A program made the position numbers and the translations under genes. This document shows, one piece after another, positions 20,884-31,076 of a stretch of 64,000 bases of DNA; position 1 is the stretch's first letter, and each line of letters starts with the position of its first letter. The stretch comes from Ustilago trichophora (lineage: Eukaryota; Basidiomycota; Ustilaginomycetes; Ustilaginales; Ustilaginaceae): positions 248,001 through 312,000 of the forward strand of contig OOIN01000016.1 in NCBI GenBank assembly GCA_900323505.1, read 5' to 3'. The notes below the pieces were generated by a model. That model saw only the letters and a list, made by a program, of their open reading frames with translations. It was not told the DNA's origin and made no database searches.

Positions 20884-21978
20884 CTAAAAGCCTCTAGAGA
20901 TAAGATAGTCCTTTGTCACCTCGTACGTGACAAACAGCACCGCGTTTACCGGTAGCGCTCTCAACACTGTCGGACCCACACCCACAAAGAACGCCCTCCA
21001 TCCACCCTGTGCATACGTCTCTCTTGCCGTACTCCAGAACAGACTTCTTCCCTTTGAGACGTCGTCGAATCTGGAACTAGCCTGGATCTTGGTCTTGATC
21101 ACATCCGCCCAAAAAGTGCTGATCCAAGCCACTACTCCAGCAACAGCGCCGCTGACGGCCATGTCCACATTAGTCAATGGCTTCCCCGTCCACCCGCGAA
21201 TCTGAGCATTGAGCAGCTCATAGGAAGCAAAGTAAGGCCCGTAACCCAAATCCCTAACCGCTGTTGTACACCAGCCTCGATAAACACCCCTAAACAGACC
21301 TTCTTTCCTCAAAACCTCGGCGAACACTTTCCATGTACTCGGCTTTGTAGTGCTCGTATTCATCTGCTCCCGGATCTTGACCAGATCGATCGGCGAGGTG
21401 ATCAAGCTGCTTCCCAAGCCGGATAGCATTCCAGCGATAAAGACTTGACTGATGGGGTAGTTGGAGAGGATGTGATGAGAGGTCTGGTAGCGAAGCGAGA
21501 TGTTGTAGAGGCCAAAGATGGAAGCGTTCATAATGGCTACTCCGAGCATGGGGGATGTTACGCCTTTGTACAGACCCCAAATTCGTTCTTCTTTGAGGAT
21601 GATGCGGAATGCGTCGGTCGCAGATCGGTAGAGGGGGAGGGTTACTCTCAACCCGCCGGTGGCAGGGCCAGAGGCATGCTGGGGAAATGTGAGCGCTGCT
21701 GCAGCAGAGGAAGACCCATGACGCGGTGCTATGGCCGAGTAGTGCAGTGTTGTTGAAGACGCTGTCGAAGATGTTGCGTTTGGGAGGAGCTTGGAGGATG
21801 ATGCATGGGTGTGATGGGATAGCGTGGAAGCGTCTATTGAAGGAGCGGTTGGCAAAGTGGAAGCTTGCGCCTGAAGTCGAGTCTTTACAGTATCAAAAGG
21901 ATGTCCAGCCAACAGAGAGGCGATACCGCCCGCGGTACCTGCGATAAAGTCGACCAATGCCGATGGCTCTGCTGCCAT
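20884..21978 (-). CDS. Mitochondrial carrier family protein
   Basis: The product has 364 residues from the ATG at 21976-21978 (MAAEPSALVDFIAGTAGG). Three tandem carrier repeats are recognisable. Signature 1 is HPFDTVKTRLQ, signature 2 SPIDLVKIREQ, and the third, FWADVIKTKIQ, lacks the usual proline. Between repeats 1 and 2 there is a long Ser/Thr/Ala-rich insertion (about residues 40-105) that is not typical of the roughly 300-residue family members. GLYKGVTSP and GVYRGW blocks follow each odd helix as expected. Such proteins exchange metabolites across the inner mitochondrial membrane; the overall look is nearest the carnitine/amino-acid branch, but I cannot assign a substrate. Confidence 0.9.
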   Translation of the reverse strand: MAAEPSALVDFIAGTAGGIASLLAGHPFDTVKTRLQAQASTLPTAPSIDASTLSHHTHASSSKLLPNATSSTASSTTLHYSAIAPRHGSSSAAAALTFPQHASGPATGGLRVTLPLYRSATDAFRIILKEERIWGLYKGVTSPMLGVAIMNASIFGLYNISLRYQTSHHILSNYPISQVFIAGMLSGLGSSLITSPIDLVKIREQMNTSTTKPSTWKVFAEVLRKEGLFRGVYRGWCTTAVRDLGYGPYFASYELLNAQIRGWTGKPLTNVDMAVSGAVAGVVAWISTFWADVIKTKIQASSRFDDVSKGRSLFWSTARETYAQGGWRAFFVGVGPTVLRALPVNAVLFVTYEVTKDYLISRGF

Positions 21979-22708
21979 CCTTGTCTACCGTATGCGTACA
22001 GTGAATGTATGTGTTGATGAGAAGGAAGAGTTGTCCCCGCACCAACACCGCGAGAGAGCAAGCGCGTGGAACCCTGCGTTGGTTTGCTCGGCAATGAATG
22101 TGGAGAGCATACGTCTCTCTCGAATCGGCCCGATCTTGAAAGAGGAATGGGGATGATCTCGATTGCGCCGTGCGAAAAGAAATTGTGTGCGATGGCGTGC
22201 GTCAGGAGCTGTCCAACATTGCCCTGTGTATGTGCGAGGGGAGCACAGCACGCCATCTTTCGAGACTTTTTAGTGCTGTTTCGCTTGCACAATACCCACT
22301 TCTCGATGCCGCACCCTTTCCCCGCACACTGTCACTTGCAATTTGAAAGATGCTGGAGAAAGAATGGTGAAAGGGTACAAATCATGGTACGAAAAGCTTG
22401 GAGAAGGTGGTGCATTGCGCGTGAGAGCTGGTGAAATGGCGCCATCGCGAAGGTCGAAAGATCAACGCTAACTCTGAATCCATGAGAGGGGCCCACCGGA
22501 GGCCGGTAGGAAGATCTTGCATCTGTCTCTAGAATGTGACTTTTGTGTTCACAGAGATCTTTGTTTGAAATGCCGGAGAGTGTCTGTGCGTCACAATCTG
22601 GCGGTGGGAATCACACGATCTTCTCGGTATAAGTATCCTCTATCAATGTGGCTACGTCGCTCCTACCTTCCATCTATCAGCGTCTTGATCTGACACGCAG
22701 TAGCAGCA
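21979..22708. other. Divergent promoter region, mitochondrial carrier and monooxygenase
   Basis: About 0.73 kb. A TATA-like TATAAGTA lies at 22628-22635, about 80 bases before the monooxygenase ATG. No other feature recognised. Confidence 0.55.
22628..22635 (+). promoter_or_regulatory. TATA-like box of the FMN-monooxygenase gene
   Basis: TATAAGTA about 80 bases upstream of the ATG at 22709. The match is seen; the role is inferred from spacing. Confidence 0.4.
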
Positions 22709-24256
22709 ATGACGCCTCCCACTGCCATCACCGACCTGTCGTCGGCCACTGAATCGATCAGCCTGAACGGCAACGGTAGCAATGATGCCAAGCGAATGAT
22801 CCTTTACGCCTTTATGATGGGTTGCTCTGGGCATCAGTCACCCGGCTTATGGACACATCCTGCCGACCGTTCCCGCCACCACAACAAGCTTTCCTACTGG
22901 ATTGACCATGCTAAGCTGCTCGAATCTGGCCATTTTGACGGCCTGTTCCTCGCCGATGTTCTCGGCGGCTACGACGTGTACGCTGGCAATCTTGACGCTG
23001 CCCTCGCCTCAGGAGCTCAATTTCCCGTAATCGATCCACTCCTCCTCATCTCTGCCATGGCAGCCGCCACCACCAACCTCTCCTTTGGCATCACCGCAAC
23101 CACATCCTATGTCCACCCTTACGAGCTCGCACGTCGATTTTCCACCCTCGACCACCTCACCAACGGCCGCGTGGGATGGAACGTTGTCACCGGCTACCTC
23201 GACAGTGCAGCACGACAGTTTGGAGCCAAGAACCAAGATCTCCACGCAAAGCGTTACGAGGTGGCAGACGAATACATGGACGTTGTCTACAAGCTTTGGG
23301 AGAGTTCGTGGGCTGACGATGCTGTGGTCCATGATCCTAGCAAGCCTGTCTACACTCGCCCTGAGAGAGTGCGACAGATCAACCACAGGGGCAAGTATTT
23401 TGAATCCGTCCCTGGGCCCCACATCTGCGAGCCTTCACCCCAGCGCACTCCCGTCATCTACCAAGCCGGATCCTCGGGACCAGGTATGGCGTTCGCAGCC
23501 AAGCACGCCGAGGTGATCTTTATCGCCGCACATCGACCCGATATTGCCAAGAAGCGTGTTGATGCTGCTCGCTCTGGAGCCGCCGCTGCCGGTCGTGATC
23601 CTGCTTCGCTGAAAGTGCTCGCTCTTCTGTGTCCCATCATCGGCAAGACGGACGAAGAAGCTCAGCAAAAGTATCAGGAGCATCTTGAACACGGTTCCGA
23701 CGAAGGGGCTTTGGCCCTGTTTGGCGGATGGACCGGCATAGATCTCTCCACCTATTCCGAAGATGAAGAGCTTCGAGCAACCGAATCCAACGCCATCAAA
23801 TCTGCTGTTGAGAACTTTGCCTCTCAGGACCCGCACGTTCCCAAATGGAACAAGAAGGCCGTTGCAAACAAGATCAAACTCGGCGGTCTAGGCCCCACCA
23901 TCGTAGGTGGTCCTGAAAGCATCGCTGACCAGCTTCAAGATTGGGTCGACCAAGCCGGCGTAGACGGATTCAATCTGGCTTACACCCTGGCTCCCGGAAC
24001 GTTTGAGGACTTTGTAGAATTGGTGGTGCCAATTCTTAAGAGAAGGGGTGTCGTCTGGGCCGATTTTCCAAAGGTGGAACAGCCCAAGAGTGAGGAGGTT
24101 AAGGATGGTCCAAAGACTGGATTCGGTGTGGGTGAAAAGGTGGGGATCACTTCGAGGGAAAAGTTGTACGGTGTAGGTCAAAAGACGTTTAGAAAGGATC
24201 ACTATGCGTCAAAGTTTACCTGGAAAGCGGGTGAAGAACCTCCTGCTCTCGATTGA
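22709..24256 (+). CDS. FMN-dependent flavin monooxygenase, NtaA/SnaA/DszA type
   Basis: The product has 515 residues without introns. It belongs to the bacterial-luciferase-like superfamily, nitrilotriacetate/pristinamycin/desulfurisation monooxygenase branch. Diagnostic stretches are HPADRSRHHNKLSYWIDHAK, then HFDGLFLADVLG near residue 70, PLLLISAMAAATTNLSFGIT, ARRFSTLDHLTNGRVGWNVVTG near 150, and the QAGSSGPGMAFAAKHAEVIF flavin-site segment near 250. Members use reduced FMN from a partner reductase and O2 to oxidise C-S, C-N or similar bonds in small organic molecules, often for sulfur or nitrogen scavenging. No reductase partner is encoded next to it. The substrate cannot be read from sequence. 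The family is common in bacteria and filamentous fungi. Confidence 0.92.
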   Translation: MTPPTAITDLSSATESISLNGNGSNDAKRMILYAFMMGCSGHQSPGLWTHPADRSRHHNKLSYWIDHAKLLESGHFDGLFLADVLGGYDVYAGNLDAALASGAQFPVIDPLLLISAMAAATTNLSFGITATTSYVHPYELARRFSTLDHLTNGRVGWNVVTGYLDSAARQFGAKNQDLHAKRYEVADEYMDVVYKLWESSWADDAVVHDPSKPVYTRPERVRQINHRGKYFESVPGPHICEPSPQRTPVIYQAGSSGPGMAFAAKHAEVIFIAAHRPDIAKKRVDAARSGAAAAGRDPASLKVLALLCPIIGKTDEEAQQKYQEHLEHGSDEGALALFGGWTGIDLSTYSEDEELRATESNAIKSAVENFASQDPHVPKWNKKAVANKIKLGGLGPTIVGGPESIADQLQDWVDQAGVDGFNLAYTLAPGTFEDFVELVVPILKRRGVVWADFPKVEQPKSEEVKDGPKTGFGVGEKVGITSREKLYGVGQKTFRKDHYASKFTWKAGEEPPALD

Positions 24257-24388
24257 TTCCTCCTCACTCCACATTGTACATTGCCTTCTTCCGCACCATC
24301 ATGCAATATTCAGCTCATACACACATACGCACATGCATAGACAGTTAAAGAGTAGTACAAAGATGTCAAATTGCCAACAGCTCCATCT

Positions 24389-27277
24389 CTAAGTGCTAGA
24401 CGAGGGGGTAGCCAGCATATCCGGCTGCCAGAATCTGATGCACTGAAGCACGAGATCCGACGCCTGATTCTGTTTCTTCTTCCCGGTCGTCCCTTCTGCT
24501 GCGCTCGCACCTCTGGATTCCTCTGCGATAGCATCCTTGGTTTCCGTAGGCGGCTGCGTCGCGTCCAACTGAGGCGTCCTCGATCGTGGCGTGCAAGGAA
24601 GCATACCCGAAGATGTCGATGAAGAGCGTCCATCCTCGCTGTAGGTCGGCTGCGAACTGTGTTCGTCACCATCGCATGACGCCATGGAAGGCATGGAAAG
24701 CGGATCGAGATTCTGACGATACAGCGGCTTCATCGAGCCGTGCAATCTCGAAGGAGTGGGCAACTCCAGACCCGAAGCAAGGGGGCCAAAGATGGCTTCT
24801 AGCTCGGACTTGGCGCTGGAAGCGCGTCTCACCTGGTCTGGCCTCTCCAGATGCCTGTGCTGGTACTGAGCGGCGGTGGAAGATTGCTGGGAAGGATATG
24901 GATGTTGCTGTTTGATGCTGTTACTGTTACTGTGACCGGTGACGGGGATGCGAGGGTCGATGCTGTTGCTGTTGTTGCTGTTATTATGGTGACTAATGCT
25001 GTTGATGCTGTTGCTGTTATGACAAGTGAAAGACTCCAAACGGTTTTGGTGGCGCGTTTGGGCCGGAGTGTCGGTGAATGCTGTTGTTGAAGAGTCCATG
25101 TGGCAAGTGTTCTGGGACGAAAGACTGCTCTGCAACGCGTCGTCTTTGTTGGACGTCGCTGTACTCTTCGACTTGCAAATGCCCAAGTCGATCGCGGTGC
25201 TGACGCGCTGCAAGAAGGGCAAGGCCTTGGCTGCAAGCTTGCAGCGCTTTGCGACGTTCTGGAAAGAGCAGATATTCTTGTCGAGGTCGTTGCGTACCTG
25301 ATTGTGGAAGTGATGGGTCGGCGTCGGCCGCTCCGCTGGTGGCACCTCCTTTGCTCCGCTGGAAGAGGCGCGTGGCGAAGGGCAGGATAGGCGAAGCAGC
25401 GCTGTGGCCTGGACGATGGCAGCCGCGAGTGCGTTGTTGGTAAATTGCCACCATGCAAGAGCTTGCGGCGGGGCGCAGGCGGCGGCGCTTGCAAAAGTCT
25501 CTGTCTGCCACGTCGCCGAGCGCAAGACTGCCGACAAGGAGAACATGGCAGATGGTGATGGCTGCTCTCCGTTCTCTGGCCCTGCCTTTTGCTCGTCGGT
25601 CTCTTGCAGATCCGAGATCGTAGCTGATGTTGTTGGTGAAGCGCCCGAAGAAGCCATCATAGTTGCTGCTGCTGTCGTGTGATCCTGCTTCTCCTGAGCA
25701 GGCTTTGTTCTCGATGAGCGAGATCGGCAGGCAAGCGCTGAGAGGAACCATGGACGATGCAGAGCCATAAGCATGCGATGGACCATGGAGCAAGCCATGT
25801 GACGCTGGCAGATGATCTGCGCCAGCTCATCCTCGTCGACTTTGCCAGCCATCTCGATGGGAAGCGGTCGGTGCAAGAGCAAAAAGTCGGGGAGACTGGC
25901 ATGATAGCGGCGAATTCTCTCGTCGAGCTTTACGATCTGGCCATGATCGGGCAGCGTGATGCTTTGCCTCTGAACACGCTGGCTGGAACAGCTTTCGCCC
26001 GCTGTCTGTGCAGAGATATCGCAAGCCATCGTCGAGGCCGAGGAGAGCTGCTCCAAGGACATAGCCTGGTTGGTGAGGCAAGAGACCTGGTGCATGAGGT
26101 CGGCGAGACCGAGCTTCCAGTTGTGAAAGATGTTGGGGCTGTAGCGATTGCCAAAGGCATCTAGGCTGGCGTAGAGGGGTGTTCCAAAGGCAGCCCAGAT
26201 GGCCTGTATTGTTGGGACATCCGGGAAGCTGGTGAGGGACGGGCTGTTTTGGGACGAAGCAGCCTGGCTGGAGGGGCAGGGCAGCGCAAAGGTGAGGACC
26301 TGGCAGCGAAGATGAAAAATAAGGTCGCTGAGAAGCCTATTGCAGTGAAGACGATCTTGCTCCGTGGTGTGATTGTTGTTGTTGTGACCGAAGGTGGCAG
26401 CAGCCTGGGAAGGGGATGCTGGCGAGGATGCACGGGATGAAGACTCTGCTGTCGGGCAAGAAGGTGCGGCGGTCTGAGAGGGTGATTGGGGGCGCGCCGA
26501 AGGAATGCAAGATGGGACGAGGGCGGATTTGGCGAGGATGAGGGCAAGTCCAGTCAAGCCCTGAGAACGATGGAAGAGCTCCTCGTCGTTAGAGCATAGC
26601 AAGTAAGTCGACATGAGGTAGAGAGCCGAGCAGGCATCGGGAGTGGGGTTGTGCATGAGCTCTGGCTCGGTGCGTGAGCCAGCGAGGCATGCGGAAGCAA
26701 CACCAAACCAGATCCTACCACGCTTGGAGGGCGATTCGATGGGTTGCGCTGGAGACGATGCAGATGATGGAAAGCACGAGCTGAAGAGATCGCCAAGGGC
26801 TAGTGCAGCCAAGAGGCATGCCAGTCGATGCGGGTGGATCGAGTCGGCGCCGTGACGTTGGGCTTCTTCGAGAGTTTCGAGGAGGGTGGTGCGGTCGACT
26901 GGGCTGTGAATCCAACCGATGCCCTGGTGATAGGCATGAAGAAGGTCGAGACCATCACGACAAGGGAGGAGGACATCGAGGTGCGGGATGCCAAGTGCAT
27001 ACCTTGGGAACGGGTCGGAGGCGGTGCGACGACTGGAAGATGATGTGGCGGAAAAGTCGGATGATGAGGAAGCTTGCGAGCTGAAACTATCGCGATGGCC
27101 GCCCGAGTAGCCAGTGCTAGCTGCATCGTCTGTCGATGGTGTCGGATGATAAGGATCTCTGAATGACGTCGATGAGCAAGCGGGAGCTATCCGAGGATGC
27201 TTTGATGCTGTGTGTGAAGATGAGCATGGATCCGCTAGGGTGCGCTTGCGACCCATGCTCTGGTCGCAGCTAGTCAT
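24389..27277 (-). CDS. Fungal transcription factor-like protein (middle homology region), no zinc cluster seen
   Basis: The product has 962 residues from the ATG at 27275-27277 (MTSCDQSMGRKRTL). A Ser-rich, low-complexity N-terminus of about 100 residues is followed by a helical region of about 600 residues. It has features of the fungal-specific transcription factor domain: RLACLLAALALGDL, CSALYLMSTYLLCSNDEELFHRSQGLTGLALILAK, and WKLGLADLMHQVSC. A long Asn/Ser/His/Gln-rich segment follows (encoded by the CTG/GTT-type repeat near 24900-25025) and an acidic/polar C-terminus. No Zn2Cys6 cluster is present in the frame, nor do I see one in the adjacent 5' sequence, unlike the regulator at 38247-41486. 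It could bind DNA through a partner, have a missed 5' exon, or be a non-DNA-binding relative. Confidence 0.72.
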   Translation of the reverse strand: MTSCDQSMGRKRTLADPCSSSHTASKHPRIAPACSSTSFRDPYHPTPSTDDAASTGYSGGHRDSFSSQASSSSDFSATSSSSRRTASDPFPRYALGIPHLDVLLPCRDGLDLLHAYHQGIGWIHSPVDRTTLLETLEEAQRHGADSIHPHRLACLLAALALGDLFSSCFPSSASSPAQPIESPSKRGRIWFGVASACLAGSRTEPELMHNPTPDACSALYLMSTYLLCSNDEELFHRSQGLTGLALILAKSALVPSCIPSARPQSPSQTAAPSCPTAESSSRASSPASPSQAAATFGHNNNNHTTEQDRLHCNRLLSDLIFHLRCQVLTFALPCPSSQAASSQNSPSLTSFPDVPTIQAIWAAFGTPLYASLDAFGNRYSPNIFHNWKLGLADLMHQVSCLTNQAMSLEQLSSASTMACDISAQTAGESCSSQRVQRQSITLPDHGQIVKLDERIRRYHASLPDFLLLHRPLPIEMAGKVDEDELAQIICQRHMACSMVHRMLMALHRPWFLSALACRSRSSRTKPAQEKQDHTTAAATMMASSGASPTTSATISDLQETDEQKAGPENGEQPSPSAMFSLSAVLRSATWQTETFASAAACAPPQALAWWQFTNNALAAAIVQATALLRLSCPSPRASSSGAKEVPPAERPTPTHHFHNQVRNDLDKNICSFQNVAKRCKLAAKALPFLQRVSTAIDLGICKSKSTATSNKDDALQSSLSSQNTCHMDSSTTAFTDTPAQTRHQNRLESFTCHNSNSINSISHHNNSNNSNSIDPRIPVTGHSNSNSIKQQHPYPSQQSSTAAQYQHRHLERPDQVRRASSAKSELEAIFGPLASGLELPTPSRLHGSMKPLYRQNLDPLSMPSMASCDGDEHSSQPTYSEDGRSSSTSSGMLPCTPRSRTPQLDATQPPTETKDAIAEESRGASAAEGTTGKKKQNQASDLVLQCIRFWQPDMLATPSSST
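24900..25025. repeat. CTG/GTT-rich simple repeat inside the regulator coding sequence
   Basis: Imperfect trinucleotide runs (gctgtt, gttgct, gttact) encode an Asn/Ser/His/Ile-rich tract on the minus strand. This is likely length-variable between strains. Confidence 0.7.
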
Positions 27278-30200
27278 GGTTGGAATTCGCTTGTATTGGA
27301 CGCGGAGGTGATCAGAGGCCGAGCATGGATAGCTGGTTTGATATGATGTTGTTACAGAGCAAGAGATTGAGTGTAGCGGGTGATCCGATGGTTGCTGATT
27401 GTGGTGCTGAGTGGGTGATTAGGGCAGTGACAGATGCGAGAGTGGGATGTGAACGTGACCAAAGAAAGGAAGAGCCGAAAGTGATTAGAGCGAGAAAGGA
27501 CTTAGGAGATAGCGAGTGGGAACGAGTGACCAAAGCGTGAGAAACGAGTCCGATCGGGAATGTAGGGGACGGAGCGGGCTGCAAAGACATAGAGAGGAGT
27601 GTCGACTGGATGCAAGATTTCATCGGCTGTGGGCCGAGGAGGGTTTGGAGAGGATGGAGGACCCTTTCGAGATCATTGATAGGAAGGCAAAAGTGACACA
27701 GAGATTGCCTTGTCTGGTGGAGCGGAGATGTGCCGATACAGCAACAGTGACCGGCTACCTTTAACTTTGGCTGATGTGACGCCGAGAGCTGATTGCGCCG
27801 GATTTCATCTTTGCTTTGTAGTGACACTTTCTGGATGAAACAATCGCTCGCACTGTTGCCGTTCTGATCAGAAGAGATAACACTTGTCGAAACCACATAG
27901 CCGGACCGGTCGGTCTGGAAGCAGCCTTCCGCGTGACTGCAGCGGCAACCTATTGCTGTTGCTTGGCAGCAACGTTCCACAAAAACTGCGTCAGATGCCG
28001 TCGGAATCTCCCTCATTTTTGTCTGTGTGGGATACTCGTCGCCACACCAGCGGGGACCGCGATGAGCCAAGCGTTGGAATGGGAGTGTGTGGAAAGCCGA
28101 TCGCGATTGCAACAAGGCTACTCAGAAATGTGGCCGAAAAGCTCAACTTCGGATCTAAGCCGGCGTTGCGAAAATATGCGGTGGCCCCTCTTTTTCTCAC
28201 TTTCACTTTGACTCCTTTGACCGGTCAACACGACATCCTTTTGTTTCGTTTCGTTTTCGCATATTGCACTGCCAAGCACCCGCTCTCGAAACGCTCTGTG
28301 ACTGCAGCGATGGCTAAAATTGAACTGCGCGCACATGTTTTCTGTATGTATGCTCAGCCTATCATGGAGTCCAAGAAAGAAAGAAAAATGTTGATCCGGC
28401 GCACGGTAATGCAGAAGCAGCCCTCCAAGAAGACAAGACGGAAACGGCAGCTCGGATCATTCGTTTGCGCAATGTCGACCGTCTCCGACGTGTGCCCGCG
28501 CCTGCATTAACTTGGTTCGATTCCATAGCGATCATAAAAAGAGTGGCAGCGCAGTGACAAGGTAGCGCATTCTGAGCAACAGATTCGGAGCGGAATCGAT
28601 TGCGGATCATGTCGTCACATGGTCTCAAGGAACCATCTCAAGAGAAAAGTAGTCTGGATCTCGGGTGCAAGTGGGGGCGATTCAAGGATGGAATGCATGA
28701 AGTGCGAGCGTAAAAGCGACCGCTGACTCTCGTCCAATTTCAATTTGAGAAAGAGAGTGTACTCGTCGGGAATCCAATGCCGGGCCATCTTGGTCGCTTG
28801 CAAACGCATGGAATGTCTCCACCAACATCAGCCCCGCTCTCCCTTTCGTACTTCCACGGAGGACAATCGATGTCTACCTTCATCAAACTCGCGGAGTCTC
28901 CCATTCCGACCAATTCCTGAGCAAAGTATCCGAGTTGAGTCGTTAGCAGGGTCATTCGAGAAAAAAGATCGTAGTGTCTTCCGCCTGTTCGTTCTTGGTG
29001 TCTACTCTCGATGATACCTCGTTCTATGCAGCCCTGCATTGGTCTTGCATTCGTCATCTATGCATGTTCTTACAGTCTTCGAACCATGATGAGGCTATCG
29101 AGATGGTGTCAGCGGTGCAGCAACATTCGCAAACCCTCGGGTCTCTCGGCAGTCACGACCGCGGACCATCAGCGGCGAAGCGTTTCCGGGAAAATCGGGG
29201 GTATAGTTGTGCGTATTTTCTCGGTCTGACAGCACAAGAAATAAATTCGATCGCTTCTGTGGCTACATTCTATATCGATCGGCGATGAGATCTGAATTTG
29301 AATTCTGACTGTGGATGTCGGAAAAGCACGTCGACGTCAGAGCCAGCAAAAATAAGAAAATTGCTACCCTTTCGGGTCTCATTCGGCATCTTCTTTGACC
29401 TCTTTGAATCCGTCGACGTTTTCGGCTTGCACATTGCTCTGCCATGAGGTGCAGAGCAAGCAATCACCAGATGCGAAAGTTTGCAACCTGGCCTCGCCTA
29501 TATTGGGGCCACGATTCTACCTCTGCAAAGCCGCAACGCAACCGTGCACAGAACAAACTTTGGCTCGAGCAGAAGCCAAACATCGATAGCATGGTTCAAG
29601 ATGGAGCCAGATCGAGAGGAAACGTTGCGGGGGATATTGTAGTACCTATGACGATGTGATCCTCAAAAGATGGGGGAGCAACTTCGACATGTGAGCAGCT
29701 TGAAAGGCGGAGTTGCAAGAAATCCAAAGCGTCCTCGTGTTCACACCTTTATGCACCAAGCCATCACTTTGCGCAACTCGTCTTCGTCATCCATACAACA
29801 CCTGGTCTCACTCTGGCTTTACGTTGCTCTATCACGTTCGGGCTCCGATTGTGTGGGGGCCAACTCTAGCGACTGTGAGCAAACCTGCTTTGCCTCGCTA
29901 CGTTGTTTGTCCACGCGCTTGCCATGAGGGATGATAAATGAAGATCCGAGCTGAGTGTATGTTTGATCTGTGGCTCTGATGACCGAGAAAGAGTGCAGCA
30001 TCACTTTGCCCTTGTCCGCAGCCTCGTTCTGCCTCGGCATGCTTGGCAAACACGATCGGCATCCAGTTGGCCCATTTCCAAGCAACAATATGCTGCTAGG
30101 AACGCTTCATTCAGAAAACCCACGAGACAGACACGGCTATATCGGCTTCACCTCGCTTGCCCACGCCAGGGCGCAGACACTACTGCACCACTTATACTGT

Positions 30201-31076
30201 CCACGCAGCTCTCTGCCGCGGGAGCTCTGTTCATCATTTTCTCTGCTAGCGTCACTCTTCCTGTCTGAAGCACCAAAGTCAGGAGCCGATGCCTCAATTT
30301 CGCCGAAGATCCGCCTTCTCCTCTTCGCTTCCCTTCTTCCCCGCCACTTTTCACTAGAACGACGTTCGTCTGTGCACTTGATACGCATCTTGGCTTGTCC
30401 TCGGTCACGACACAGCTCGGTTCTGGCCGTGTGGTGCTCGCATCGACACTTTCACTGCCATGCGATGCAAAGCTCCAGCGAATCAGATCGCACAACAAAC
30501 CAGCTGCAAAGCTTTGCCGTGTGTACTGTATCCCTCGCTAAAGGTTCGATTACCATTTCCCGCTCAAGAGCCCGGATCGGCATCGCTTTTCGTTACAGTA
30601 TTTACAAGCGGAGGCCCGCGAATTCCACCCTCTGCAAAAAGGGCCAACCGCCAATAGTTTTTTAATTTTTTAATTTTTTTCTTGCAGAGGTTGAAGCCGG
30701 AGAATTAATTCGCCGTTAAATAAGTTTGCAGTATCAGACAGCAGTCCAAAAATGAAATGCGAAAAGGGGGGGGGAACACAGCTTTTTTGTGAGACATCGG
30801 CAGTAGAGGGTGCGCAAAGTGCAAATCAGAATCATGCCTCTCCACAAGAAGCAGGTGACGTTGGCTAAAGTGAAATCTGGCTTGGCATGGCACGAGCTCT
30901 ATTCCTGGAGCATTGCTTCTCATGCTTCGCTCGGGCTCAGGCTAGCCTACCTCCTGCGTCTAGTTTCAATATAAAGACAAGCGGTTCGCAGTTTGATCCT
31001 CCTCTTTCCCCACTCAAACTCTCCGTCGTCTTTGAGGTCTCTTCCTAGACACGAACCCTAGACCTACAACAACAAG
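27278..31076. other. Long divergent intergenic region without a supported gene
   Basis: About 3.8 kb between the transcription factor-like gene and trehalase. Open frames here (for example 27884-28510, 27312-28115 and 29970-30665) are compositionally random, overlap each other on both strands and show no domain or splice support. It contains a T-rich tract with interspersed A at about 30657-30687, a G run near 30767 and a TGTACTGTA motif at 30522-30530. It could hold regulatory DNA or non-coding transcripts that I cannot recognise. Confidence 0.55.
30970..30976 (+). promoter_or_regulatory. TATA box of the trehalase gene
   Basis: TATAAAG lies 107 bases upstream of the ATG at 31077, followed by a CT-rich stretch typical of fungal start regions. 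Confidence 0.5.

Noticed and set aside
27312..28115. Possible 5' exon with Cys residues for the transcription factor-like gene
   Set aside because: The cysteines do not fit a Zn2Cys6 or C2H2 spacing and no start or splice evidence links it.
28510..28530. GGTTCGATTCC, B-box-like sequence suggesting a tRNA
   Set aside because: Flanking bases do not form a T stem or acceptor stem, and no A box is found at the right distance.
29970..30665. 231-codon frame upstream of trehalase
   Set aside because: Random-looking composition, overlapped by frames on both strands, no domain, and it runs into the trehalase promoter area.
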